64,000 bases of DNA from Paraburkholderia aspalathi (lineage in GTDB: Bacteria > Pseudomonadota > Gammaproteobacteria > Burkholderiales > Burkholderiaceae), in contig NZ_FPBH01000016.1 of assembly GCF_900116445.1 (NCBI RefSeq), positions 124,001-188,000 of the forward strand, given 5' to 3'. The position numbers and the translations under genes are program-made. The notes under the pieces are model-generated. The model saw nothing but the letters and a program-made list of their open reading frames with translations, was not told the origin of the DNA and did not search any database. Below, one piece after another: positions 44,657 to 52,896 of this stretch; position 1 is the first letter of the stretch; each line of letters begins with the position of its first letter.

Positions 44657-45256
44657 ATGAAGATTGGTTTTATTGGAGCCGGTGCTGTAGCGCAGTCCAT
44701 CGCCAGGAGTGCCATTCAAGCAGGACATGAGGTTCTCCTGAGTGCTCGTCGTGGGCCGCAGGCTTTGGGCAATGTCGTGGCCGGACTCGGTCCGAACGCG
44801 TCGGCAGATACGGTCCAGGAGGTGGCTCGGCTCGAGCTGGTCGTGCTCGCCGTTCCGTGGCTTCAAGTCCCGTCGGCCTTGGATGGGCTGCCCAATTGGG
44901 CGGGCCGCATTTTGGTGGATACCACTAACCCTTTTACACAACTGGAGCCGGAGCTCGTTCTGGCAGACTTGGGGGGCACGGGCGCCAGCGAGATCGTCGC
45001 GGCACACGCGCCAGAGGCTCGCGTCGTCAAGGCGTTCAATGCTATCCGCATGGAGCACTACGACAAGGGCCCGAAGTTTCATGACGGAAAACGCGTCATC
45101 TTCGTCTCCGGTGACGAAGATGACGCAAAGGCGGTGGTGATCGGACTCGTCAACGATTTTGGCTACGCATCAGTGGATCTTGGCGGTCTGGTTTCGGGCG
45201 GTCGCATGCAGCAAGCGGGTGGTCCGATTGCTGGCCGCGACTGGGTCGTCGCATAG
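44657..45256 (+). CDS. NADPH-dependent F420-reductase-like protein
   Basis: A 199-residue Rossmann protein of the NADP oxidoreductase (F420-dependent) family. It starts MKIGFIGAGAVAQSIARSAI, has LVVLAVPWLQVPSALDGLP, DTTNPFTQ and VVKAFNAIRMEHY. Burkholderiaceae do not normally make F420, so it likely uses another flavin or acts on metabolites (inference). It closes the TetR-controlled reductase cluster. Confidence 0.85.
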   Translation: MKIGFIGAGAVAQSIARSAIQAGHEVLLSARRGPQALGNVVAGLGPNASADTVQEVARLELVVLAVPWLQVPSALDGLPNWAGRILVDTTNPFTQLEPELVLADLGGTGASEIVAAHAPEARVVKAFNAIRMEHYDKGPKFHDGKRVIFVSGDEDDAKAVVIGLVNDFGYASVDLGGLVSGGRMQQAGGPIAGRDWVVA

Positions 45257-45921
45257 GACTGCAAGGTATGCAAACCAATGTCGCGTTATGTCGGGAAGCA
45301 GAGCGGCTGGATGTCCGGTTGTCTTTGTGATCTGCCGTTGGCGGGACGCCACTTCGACTGTCGAGGCCAGAGGGGCCAGCCGCGAGCCACCTGGTCCTCG
45401 CGCGGCAGATGTGTATAGATGGATTGCGGTGATAACGCGGGTTATCGCCGCAAAACTCGCCAAGGCATTGTGGAGCAGAGCGGTGGCGATAACACCCGTT
45501 ATCGTGGCAAACCTCGGCGAGGCGTTGTAGAGCAGGGCGCTCTAAGCGGTGTTGGCGCGATTTTGCAACGCGCAGGGCACGGAAAGTCTGCTGGTCGGCC
45601 ATTGCCGCCGTTCGAACATCTTGGCTTGCACGTCTGCTATGCGCTACTGACCGGACGCTTACAACCTAACGCCTGCCAAAGTCCTGCCGAAATTCAGCGG
45701 ATGCGTGCTCTCGACCCAAACGAGATACCCCGCGAAAATCCATGAACGACCGCTTTGGGCGAGCGGGCCGTCGCTTGAATTGACTGGATCAAACGAAGCA
45801 CCGTAGCTATCTTGCTCAAAGGTCATGCCCCATTCCCGCTCGGACAGGCCTAACAACGAGCGAAGCGAGTGTCTCGGTGGCCTATCCTCCGGGGGCACCA
45901 CGACGGGAGGACCAATGCGAT
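45257..45921. other. Gap with palindrome-bearing repeat
   Basis: No supported gene in 665 bases. It contains the 57-base tandem duplication at 45431-45544; the remainder shows open frames without starts or known families. Confidence 0.4.
45431..45544. repeat. 57-bp imperfect tandem repeat carrying GATAAC palindromes
   Basis: Two adjacent 57-base units (45431-45487 and 45488-45544) agree at about 42 positions. Each begins with a perfect dyad GATAAC-N4-GTTATC (45431-45446 and 45488-45503). They could be two operator sites or a short repeat in a lost coding sequence (57 is 19 codons). Confidence 0.75.
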
Positions 45922-46722
45922 CTATTTCCCGGGCTTGATTGGATCAAGCCCCGTCTTTTCGAATACTGCCGATGCTGTCGGCGTTCTCAGGTAAGAAATG
46001 AGGGCTGCGGCGCCTTCCTGCTCCTGCGCGTTTGTTGATAAGGCGGCGGAAATGACGCTTGCCTTCTGGACTTCTTGCGGGAGCGCCCCGACGTACTGGA
46101 TCCCCTGAATGGCGCGAAGTTCACTGATCTGTTGCAATCCAAGTTCAGCGTCGCCGCGCTCAATGGCCGTTCCGACCAGTTCCTTCCCTTTGATTTGAAT
46201 ACTCCTGGCTTTCATTTGATGCGCGATGCCAAGCTTGGGGAACAACGTCTCAGTAATATAGGTGCCGCTAGCTCCTTCAGAGAATGCTACAGATTTTGCT
46301 GCGAGCAGTGCACTACGTAGTGCTTCCACAGTACTGACATCCGGCTTCGGCATGCCGACCTGGACCGCGACGCCAATTCGGGACGCAACGAGATCTGTGC
46401 GAGTGTCCGGGAGAAACTTGCCCTGTCTGATCTGTTCGTCCAGCGCAGGGCGGATCATGAAGCAGACGTCCATTGCTTCGCCATTCTTAATGCGCATGGG
46501 TAACGCGTCAGCGGACGTACCGTATGACGGCCCCCACGATATGACGAGGTGATTCCCGGTCTGCCGTTCATACCCTGGTCCGAGCTCCCTAAACGCTGCT
46601 GAGAGCGCTCCAGTTGCCAGAACATGAACGTCAGCGGCATGAACCGCATTTGACAATAGTGACGCGGTGCAGAGTGCGGCAGACACGGTCGCGCGTCGGA
46701 GCTTTGCAATGTTGATGACCAT
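45922..46722 (-). CDS. ModA-like substrate-binding protein
   Basis: A 266-residue periplasmic protein with a signal peptide ending near NAVHAAD and then VHVLATGALSAAFRELGPGY, the opening of molybdate-binding-like proteins. Later ERGDAELGLQQISEL agrees with the family. Many such genes in Burkholderiaceae stand alone without permease or ATPase, as here, so molybdate transport is not certain. A perfect 10+10 palindrome lies 50 bases upstream. Confidence 0.87.
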   Translation of the reverse strand: MVINIAKLRRATVSAALCTASLLSNAVHAADVHVLATGALSAAFRELGPGYERQTGNHLVISWGPSYGTSADALPMRIKNGEAMDVCFMIRPALDEQIRQGKFLPDTRTDLVASRIGVAVQVGMPKPDVSTVEALRSALLAAKSVAFSEGASGTYITETLFPKLGIAHQMKARSIQIKGKELVGTAIERGDAELGLQQISELRAIQGIQYVGALPQEVQKASVISAALSTNAQEQEGAAALISYLRTPTASAVFEKTGLDPIKPGK

Positions 46723-47127
46723 CGGATTATCCTTTTCTAGTAAAGCTACGGTTTTTTCAGGTGTCGAATCTCACTGCATGTACTGACATGCAGTGGCTTC
46801 AGGGAAGATGTCGCCGGCAGGAAGCACAAATTTGCGCATGCTCCAGCAATTGGTGCGGTCGGTTGGGAACCCGGCCGGACTGAAGATCCGCAAAACCATC
46901 CGGCTCTCAGAAGAAAAGCCCGCAACTGCACAGCGATTCTGCAAATATCCACACGAAATCCAGGAGGGGTACCATCTGCTGCGCCGACAAAACGTCGCCT
47001 CCTACAGGTTGCCGCTCCGGACGCCAATCGCGAGATGATCCGCAGACTTGGCCGCGGCGCTACGATGCGGTCTGATTCGGCATCGACAATCGACCTTTTC
47101 ACGTTAAGCACGGCAATCCCACTGCCT
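46723..47127. other. Divergent intergenic region
   Basis: About 400 bases between the ModA-like gene (minus) and the IclR gene (plus), without a gene. It holds the palindrome at 46772-46795; no other structure was noted. Confidence 0.45.
46772..46795. promoter_or_regulatory. Perfect 10-bp inverted repeat
   Basis: CACTGCATGT and ACATGCAGTG are exact reverse complements around ACTG. Lying 50 bases before the ModA-like start, it is a likely operator in that promoter, perhaps for the IclR protein encoded on the other side. Confidence 0.65.
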
Positions 47128-47919
47128 ATGGCGAACCACACGAATCAACAACCGCAATCGAACGCTACCCCATCGAATCGATCGCTCGAACGCGGGCTCG
47201 AACTGCTGCGCGCGTTCGGTCCCGGTGCAACGCTTCTCGGCAATGGAGAACTCGCGGAACGCACCGGCCTGCCGAAGGCAACGGTGAGCCGCCTTACGCG
47301 AACGCTCGTCGAGGCGGGTTATCTCGAGCACGATGCGGCACGCAGGGCGTACAGACTAGGCCTGCCCGTGCTCAGTCTGGCGCAGGCGTTGCGCAGCGGA
47401 TCCACGGTACTGAATGCTGCAGGACCGCTAATCCGCGACACTGCCCAGGCAAAGCGCATCAATGTCGGAATCGCGGGCGCCGACCGGGAAGAGATGGTCT
47501 ACCTTGAGTCCATTCGCTATAACCAGCGAGCCTCACTACGTACGATCGTCTCGGGACAACGCGTGCCGATGGAACTGACTTCGCTCGGGCGCGCGTACCT
47601 CGCAGCGCTGCCGCAGACGGAATTCACCGCCCTGATGGACGCGTTCAAGCGGCGCAAACGGAGCGGCTGGGAGCGTCTCGCGCGGGAGATCACCGAAGCT
47701 GTAGACGATGTGCGCCGAAGAGGCTTCTGCGTTGCAAGCTGGCAACCGGAAGTGATCGCACTCGCGACCCCCCTCGCCATTCCCGGACATCGTTTGCTGG
47801 TCCTGAACTTTAGCGTCCGCACGGCGGCGTCAAACGACAGCGTTGTAAGCGAACTGGCAGCGCCCCTGCTGGGTCTGCGCGACGAGATTACGGCCGCATG
47901 TGCGCGCCTCGAAGGCTGA
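47128..47919 (+). CDS. IclR family transcriptional regulator
   Basis: A 263-residue regulator. The helix-turn-helix region reads RSLERGLELLRAFGPGATLL then AERTGLPKATVSRLTRTLVE; the C-terminal effector domain has INVGIAGADREEMVYLESIR and TSLGRAYLAALP. IclR proteins often control aromatic or acyl catabolism. It is convergent with the MFS gene, and two TTCCA...TGGAA palindromes between that gene and the enoyl-CoA hydratase gene could be its targets. The ATG at 47128 is the best start. Confidence 0.92.
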   Translation: MANHTNQQPQSNATPSNRSLERGLELLRAFGPGATLLGNGELAERTGLPKATVSRLTRTLVEAGYLEHDAARRAYRLGLPVLSLAQALRSGSTVLNAAGPLIRDTAQAKRINVGIAGADREEMVYLESIRYNQRASLRTIVSGQRVPMELTSLGRAYLAALPQTEFTALMDAFKRRKRSGWERLAREITEAVDDVRRRGFCVASWQPEVIALATPLAIPGHRLLVLNFSVRTAASNDSVVSELAAPLLGLRDEITAACARLEG

Positions 47920-47937
47920 AGACGGCAAGCTTCTCTT

Positions 47938-49272
47938 TCATTCCCGGCGTTCACTGATCGCGCGCGCTGGAATACCCAGCACCACCGCAAGACCGCCGAG
48001 TATGGAGACGAACGCAACCGCATAGAGGCCCACGGCGCTGCTACCGAAGTGCGTCGATGCGTAGCCGATCACCGAAGGAGCCGAAATCCCGCCAAACTGA
48101 CCGAGGCTGCTAATGAGGCCGATGCCGCTTGCTGCGGCGGTGCTCGACAGGTACGCGGGTGGGATCGTCCAGAAAAGCGACAGCATGCCCAGATAGCCAG
48201 CCGTCGCGACGCAAAGCAGTGCTACCAGAATGCCTGCGTGATTGGCCGCCGCCGGCAAAAGCGCGACGCCCAGCGCGGCCATCAATGCGCTTGCCATGAA
48301 ATGCCACCGCCTCTCCAACATACGATCCGAGTTTCGGCCGAGCAGATACATCGCGACTGCGCCGACCACATACGGAATCGCGGAAAGAAGCCCAATGTGC
48401 CAGTAGTTCGATACCCCGCTTTTCTGGATCACGCTCGGAGCCCAGATATGCACGACGATGCTCGCCCACGGTACGCTGAAGTATGCGAAGGTGAGGAAAT
48501 AAAACTTCGGTTCCTTCAATGCGACCCAGATCGAACCATGAGCGCGTGCAGCCTTCGTTTGCGCGTCGCGGTTAAGCTCCGCGAGCAGGAGGGCTTTCTC
48601 GTCGTCCGTGAGCCAGGTCGCCTGCTCGGGGCGGTCCGTCAGATAGACATAGGCAAAGACACCGGCGATGACTGACGGGAATCCTTCGAGAAGGAACAGC
48701 CATTGCCAGCCGTTATAGCCGAGTAAGCCGGACATGCTATTGAGTATCCATCCCGACACAGGCCCGCTGATGATGCCGGATACGCAGATCGCCGTCATGA
48801 AGATTGACGTGACTCGTGCGCGGCGCGCGGCCGGAAACCAGTAGGTGAAGTAGAGAATCACGCCCGGGAAGAATCCTGCTTCCGCTGCGCCCAGCAGCAC
48901 GCGCGCGATGTAGAACTGGGTCGGCGTCTGCACGAACGCGGTGCCCGCCGAAACAATGCCCCATAGCGCCATGATCCGCATGAGCGTTTTTCTCACGCCG
49001 ACTCGCGCGAGCCACAGGTTGCTCGGCACCTCAAAGAGCATGTACCCCACGTAGAAGAGCCCTACACCCAGACCGAATGCGGCGTCGGAAAGACCGATAT
49101 CGCGCGAGAACTGCAGGTGGGCGAAGCCGATATTGGCGCGATCCAGATAAGCGAAGACGTAACAAACGAAGAGGAACGGCAGCAGCCGCCAGGTGACTTT
49201 CCTGTAGACGGCCTCTGTCTGCGGTTGCGCGACGGCGCTGACGTCGATTGGATTGGAACGGGCTGCGTGCAT
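47938..49272 (-). CDS. MFS transporter, anion:cation symporter family
   Basis: A 444-residue 12-helix importer of organic acids. Family marks: FLFVCYVFAYLDRANIGFAH in helix one, LGAAEAGFFPGVILYFTYWF in helix four, and YNGWQWLFLLEGFPSVIAG. The start at 49272 has GGAG five bases upstream; ATG 49275 is too close. It is divergent from the enoyl-CoA hydratase and acyl-CoA synthetase genes, so it probably takes up the carboxylic acid they degrade. Confidence 0.92.
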   Translation of the reverse strand: MHAARSNPIDVSAVAQPQTEAVYRKVTWRLLPFLFVCYVFAYLDRANIGFAHLQFSRDIGLSDAAFGLGVGLFYVGYMLFEVPSNLWLARVGVRKTLMRIMALWGIVSAGTAFVQTPTQFYIARVLLGAAEAGFFPGVILYFTYWFPAARRARVTSIFMTAICVSGIISGPVSGWILNSMSGLLGYNGWQWLFLLEGFPSVIAGVFAYVYLTDRPEQATWLTDDEKALLLAELNRDAQTKAARAHGSIWVALKEPKFYFLTFAYFSVPWASIVVHIWAPSVIQKSGVSNYWHIGLLSAIPYVVGAVAMYLLGRNSDRMLERRWHFMASALMAALGVALLPAAANHAGILVALLCVATAGYLGMLSLFWTIPPAYLSSTAAASGIGLISSLGQFGGISAPSVIGYASTHFGSSAVGLYAVAFVSILGGLAVVLGIPARAISERRE

Positions 49273-49368
49273 CATGTCTCCGGCTTGTATGGGCCGCAGG
49301 ATCGTCGTGGCAAGTGTCCTGCGTTGGAATCCATTATCGGCGCCGAACGCTCGATGACAATCCGCCAA

Positions 49369-49429
49369 TTCCATCCAGTGGAATTTATCGGGCCTTGGGA
49401 TGAAATACGCTCCGTTCCACAGAGTGGAA
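49369..49429. promoter_or_regulatory. Two 15-bp palindromes, likely regulator sites
   Basis: TTCCATCCAGTGGAA (49369-49383) and TTCCACAGAGTGGAA (49415-49429) share the form TTCCA-N5-TGGAA, 46 bases apart, in the divergent promoter of the MFS and enoyl-CoA hydratase genes. Confidence 0.65.
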
Positions 49430-49519
49430 TTAACGGGGTGTCTTGGGCGGCAGGTGGGGCTAAGCTGCATTGGCAGATTGACCTTGTCAGTCGACTCCAA
49501 TTCAACCATCGAGACACGC

Positions 49520-50302
49520 ATGAGCACATCCACCATTCAAGTCACTATCGACTCGCAAGTCGCCATGATCGCGCTGAATCGTCCTGAAAAACGTAACGCC
49601 ATCACCAACGAAATGCGTGCCGAACTGATCGAGGCGCTGGACACCGTTTCGCGCGACCGGGGGGTGCGCGCCGTAGTGTTGACCGGCAACGGCAAGGGGT
49701 TCTGCGCTGGCGGAGACGTCAGCGGTATGGCGCAGCGCATGGAAGCGCCCGCCGGCGAGATTGCGTTCAATGGCTGGTCCCGCCAGCAACTCGTGCATCA
49801 CACGGTCAATCTGCTCTACTCGATGCCCAAACCGACCATCGCTGCCGTCAACGGGGCGGCCGCGGGTCTCGGTGCCGATATGGCGCTCTCCTGCGACTTT
49901 ATCCTCGCGTCCCAGGAAGCGAGCTTCACGTGGAGCTACATCAAACGCGGGCTGATTCCCGACGGTGGCGGCATGTACTTATTGCCGCGTCGAGTCGGCC
50001 TCGCGCGGGCGAAGGAACTGATCTTCAGCGGGCGCAAGGTAGATGCAAAGGAAGCGCTGGAAATTGGCATCGCGGATCGCCTGAGCGACCCGGAATCGCT
50101 CATCGCCGACGCCCATGCCTGGGCCGCCGAATTGAGCCAGGGTTCGGCCACCGCGCTCGCGCTTGGCAAGAGCATCCTCAACCAGAGCTACGAACTGTCC
50201 GCGCATCAGGTGTTTTCACAAGGTAGCCAGGCACAGGCCGTCTGCTACACAAGCAGTGAACATCGCGACTCGGTGCTCGCATTCCTGAACAAAACCAAGT
50301 GA
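49520..50302 (+). CDS. Enoyl-CoA hydratase/isomerase
   Basis: A 260-residue crotonase. It shows ALNRPEKRNAITNEMRAELI, the oxyanion glycine pair in GNGKGFCAGGDVSGM, and AAVNGAAAGLGADMALSCDF. In RGLIPDGGGMYLLPRRVG the usual glutamate is aspartate, as in some family members. The start at 49520 (MSTSTIQV) is where the family begins. It is followed 17 bases later by an acyl-CoA synthetase, so the two act in sequence on a CoA-activated acid. Confidence 0.92.
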   Translation: MSTSTIQVTIDSQVAMIALNRPEKRNAITNEMRAELIEALDTVSRDRGVRAVVLTGNGKGFCAGGDVSGMAQRMEAPAGEIAFNGWSRQQLVHHTVNLLYSMPKPTIAAVNGAAAGLGADMALSCDFILASQEASFTWSYIKRGLIPDGGGMYLLPRRVGLARAKELIFSGRKVDAKEALEIGIADRLSDPESLIADAHAWAAELSQGSATALALGKSILNQSYELSAHQVFSQGSQAQAVCYTSSEHRDSVLAFLNKTK

Positions 50303-50319
50303 GCACGAAGGAGATCGAC

Positions 50320-52431
50320 GTGAATGCAATTTCAAAATTGATGCGCCCGGCGAGCGTAGCCGTAATCGGCGCATCGGCGGACGCAGCCAAGACTTCAGGG
50401 CGCCCGGTGGCTTACCTCCGGAAGCACAGCTTCGACGGCGACATCTACCCTGTCAATCCGCGTTACGACTCGATCGATGGCCTGCCCTGCTATCCCGATG
50501 TAGCGTCGTTGCCGCACGCACCGGATGTCGGCATCGTGCTGCTCGGCGCCGAGCGCGCCCACGTTGCGGTGCGGGATCTGGCAAACCGCGGGACAAGCGC
50601 TGCAATCGTGCTGGCGAGCGGCTATGCAGAAATTGGCGAGGAAGGCGCGAAGCGGCAGGCGCAATTGATCGAGGCAGCAGGGTCCATGCGCCTGCTTGGC
50701 CCGAATACGATCGGGCTCGTCAACCTCACCGATAGCATCACGCTGTCGGCAAGCGGGGCGCTGGAGACCGACACTTTTACAGTCGGCGGGATCGGCGTGG
50801 TGTCACAAAGCGGGGGGATCCTTGGCTCGCTGTTGTCGCGGGCGGCAGCAAGCGGTATTGGCCTGTCAAAGCTGGTGTCGACGAGCAACGAAGCAGATCT
50901 CGACATGGCAGACTTCGTCGACTATCTGGTTGACGATGATTCGACTTCCGTTGTCGCGCTCTACATGGAAGGGCTGCGTCATCCGGAACGATTCCGGCGT
51001 GCGGCGTTACGGGCGGCCGCCGCGGGCAAGCCGGTCGTCGTGTTCAAGATCGGACGCTCGGAATCAGGCGCACGATCGGCGGTCTCGCATACGGGCGCGC
51101 TGGCCGGTTCGGACCGCATGTATGACGCGCTTTTCAGCCAGGTCGGCGTCATTCGTGCTCAGAGGTTTTCCGATTTGCTCGACATCCCTCATGCGCTCGC
51201 TACGCGTCGCAAGCTCTCCGGGCGGCGGGTGGCGATTCTGACCTCGACCGGCGGTGCCGGCACGCTCGTCACCGACAGCCTCGGCATGGTGAACTTTGAG
51301 ACCCCGCCTCCCGATGAAGCGACTGCTGCAAAGCTGCGCGCGCTCCAGACCGGCGATCATGCAGTGCTCGACCGCAATCCGATCGACGTGACGCTCGCGG
51401 GTCTGCAGCCGGCTCTGCTGCGCGGTGCGATCGGCACGCTACTCGACAGTCCGACTTACGACGCAGTCGTGGTTATCGTTGGATCGTCAGGCCTCGCGAT
51501 GCCTGACCTGATGGCTAACGCGATCCGCGATTCGCTGCCCGGGAGTGACAAACCCGTGATGGCATTTGTGAGCCCTCACGCGCCGGAGATCACACGGTTG
51601 CTTAACGAGCAGGCAGTGCCGGCGTTCCCATCGCCCGAAAGCGTGACTAGCGCACTTGCGGCGATGTGGCAGCACGGCGAGTACATGCAACGCGCCGTGA
51701 ATTTGGACAAACAACACTCCGAAGCAGACGTCAACGTGAGCGATCTACCCGCCGGATCACTAAACGAAGCGCAGGCGAAAGAGCTTTTTGCCCGCTTCGG
51801 TGTGACGGCGGTACGCGAGCGTGTCGTCACGAACGCGAATGAGGCCACGAGCGCCGCTCGCGAGCTGGGCGACAAAGTCGTGCTCAAACTGCTGTCGAAC
51901 ACGATCACCCACAAGAGCGATGTGGGTGGCGTCGCGGTTGGGGTCACAGCTGACAGCATCGGGGCGCGCCTGAACCGTATGCGGGACGACGTTGAAACCG
52001 CGACTGGCGTATCCGCGAATGCGTTTCTCGTTCAGGAAATGGTGGCCGGTGGAACGGAACTGATTCTCGGCCTTCATCGAGACCCGTTAGGCATAGCATT
52101 GCTGCTCGGCATGGGCGGCGTCACAGCGGAACTGTTCAAGGACACGACAATGCGCCTGCTCTCCACCGAAGTGCCGCTGTCGCGCGCAGACGCGCTCGCG
52201 ATGATCCACGAACTGAAAACGTGGCCCCTGCTAGACGGGTATCGTGGACGGCCGCGCGCTGATATTGATGCCCTCGTAAGCGCAATCGTCGCCTTTGCGC
52301 GAATGGCGGTGCAGCTTGGCGGGCGTATTGTCGAAGCAGAAATCAATCCGATCTTCGTGCTGCCTGCGGGCCAAGGCGTACGGGCGGCTGACGGCGTTGC
52401 TGTACTCGCATCGGAGCCTCACGACGAATGA
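50320..52431 (+). CDS. NDP-forming acyl-CoA synthetase
   Basis: A 703-residue ligase joining a carboxylic acid to CoA, with an N-terminal CoA-binding domain (MRPASVAVIGASADAAKTSG), a ligase-CoA domain with the phospho-histidine in RSAVSHTGALAGSDRM, and a C-terminal ATP-grasp part (LNEAQAKELFARFGVTAV, VVLKLLSNTITHKSDVGGV). Length and layout resemble FerA-type feruloyl-CoA synthetases, but the substrate cannot be read from sequence. The GTG at 50320 has AAGGAG six bases upstream; a GTG at 50299 overlapping the previous stop is possible. Confidence 0.9.
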   Translation: MNAISKLMRPASVAVIGASADAAKTSGRPVAYLRKHSFDGDIYPVNPRYDSIDGLPCYPDVASLPHAPDVGIVLLGAERAHVAVRDLANRGTSAAIVLASGYAEIGEEGAKRQAQLIEAAGSMRLLGPNTIGLVNLTDSITLSASGALETDTFTVGGIGVVSQSGGILGSLLSRAAASGIGLSKLVSTSNEADLDMADFVDYLVDDDSTSVVALYMEGLRHPERFRRAALRAAAAGKPVVVFKIGRSESGARSAVSHTGALAGSDRMYDALFSQVGVIRAQRFSDLLDIPHALATRRKLSGRRVAILTSTGGAGTLVTDSLGMVNFETPPPDEATAAKLRALQTGDHAVLDRNPIDVTLAGLQPALLRGAIGTLLDSPTYDAVVVIVGSSGLAMPDLMANAIRDSLPGSDKPVMAFVSPHAPEITRLLNEQAVPAFPSPESVTSALAAMWQHGEYMQRAVNLDKQHSEADVNVSDLPAGSLNEAQAKELFARFGVTAVRERVVTNANEATSAARELGDKVVLKLLSNTITHKSDVGGVAVGVTADSIGARLNRMRDDVETATGVSANAFLVQEMVAGGTELILGLHRDPLGIALLLGMGGVTAELFKDTTMRLLSTEVPLSRADALAMIHELKTWPLLDGYRGRPRADIDALVSAIVAFARMAVQLGGRIVEAEINPIFVLPAGQGVRAADGVAVLASEPHDE

Positions 52432-52896
52432 CGAGGCTCTGGTCGCACTCGACGAAACATCCCCGTTCGCCGATCTTGCGCGTGCCGAGAGCGAGGTGGC
52501 AAATCCCACCCACATCGACCTCCCGATTGCCGATCGAAGGGCTCGGCGAGCGAACCATTTGCTACGTTCATTTCGACGAAGTGTGGTTCGCTCGCGTTTG
52601 AAAAGTAGGTGTGCGCGCCTACCGGTAACCAGGAAGCAAGAGCGTGAGAATGTGGCGTAGCAGAAACCTGATCTCGGCAACAGTCTGCAAGATAGCAATT
52701 CAAGAATTGCCTCAGCGCCTGGTGGATCATCGTTGTATCCCTTTCGGATACAACAGGATCGTCCTATCAGCGAAGCGGTGGAACATACCAAAATCGTAGC
52801 CAGTATCTGCGGATGATGAAATCGCGCTTCAGGTGCGCATTTCAGACGGTCTTGACTGCAGTAACGTACTAAGAAGCGGCAACCAACGGCTATGAA
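52432..52896. other. Gap with two palindromes
   Basis: No supported gene in 465 bases. The palindromes at 52695-52754 are the only clear structure; they lie 140-200 bases before the next start codon. Confidence 0.4.
52695..52754. promoter_or_regulatory. Two palindromes upstream of the oxidase gene
   Basis: GCAATTCaaGAATTGC (52695-52710) and GTTGTATCC-ctttc-GGATACAAC (52732-52754), both with perfect arms. The second resembles GntR-type sites. Likely operators, unproven. Confidence 0.5.

Noticed and set aside
45405..45420. AGATGTGTATA, matching part of a Tn5 mosaic end
   Set aside because: Only 11 bases match and the rest of the 19-base end is absent; no transposase nearby. Treated as chance.
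45659..45901. 80-codon minus-strand frame before the ModA-like gene
   Set aside because: No recognisable family or ribosome-binding site; not supported as a gene.
52419..52791. Minus-strand frames in the gap before the oxidase gene
   Set aside because: Two overlapping frames of 100-186 codons lack motifs and good starts; the palindromes there argue for regulatory DNA.
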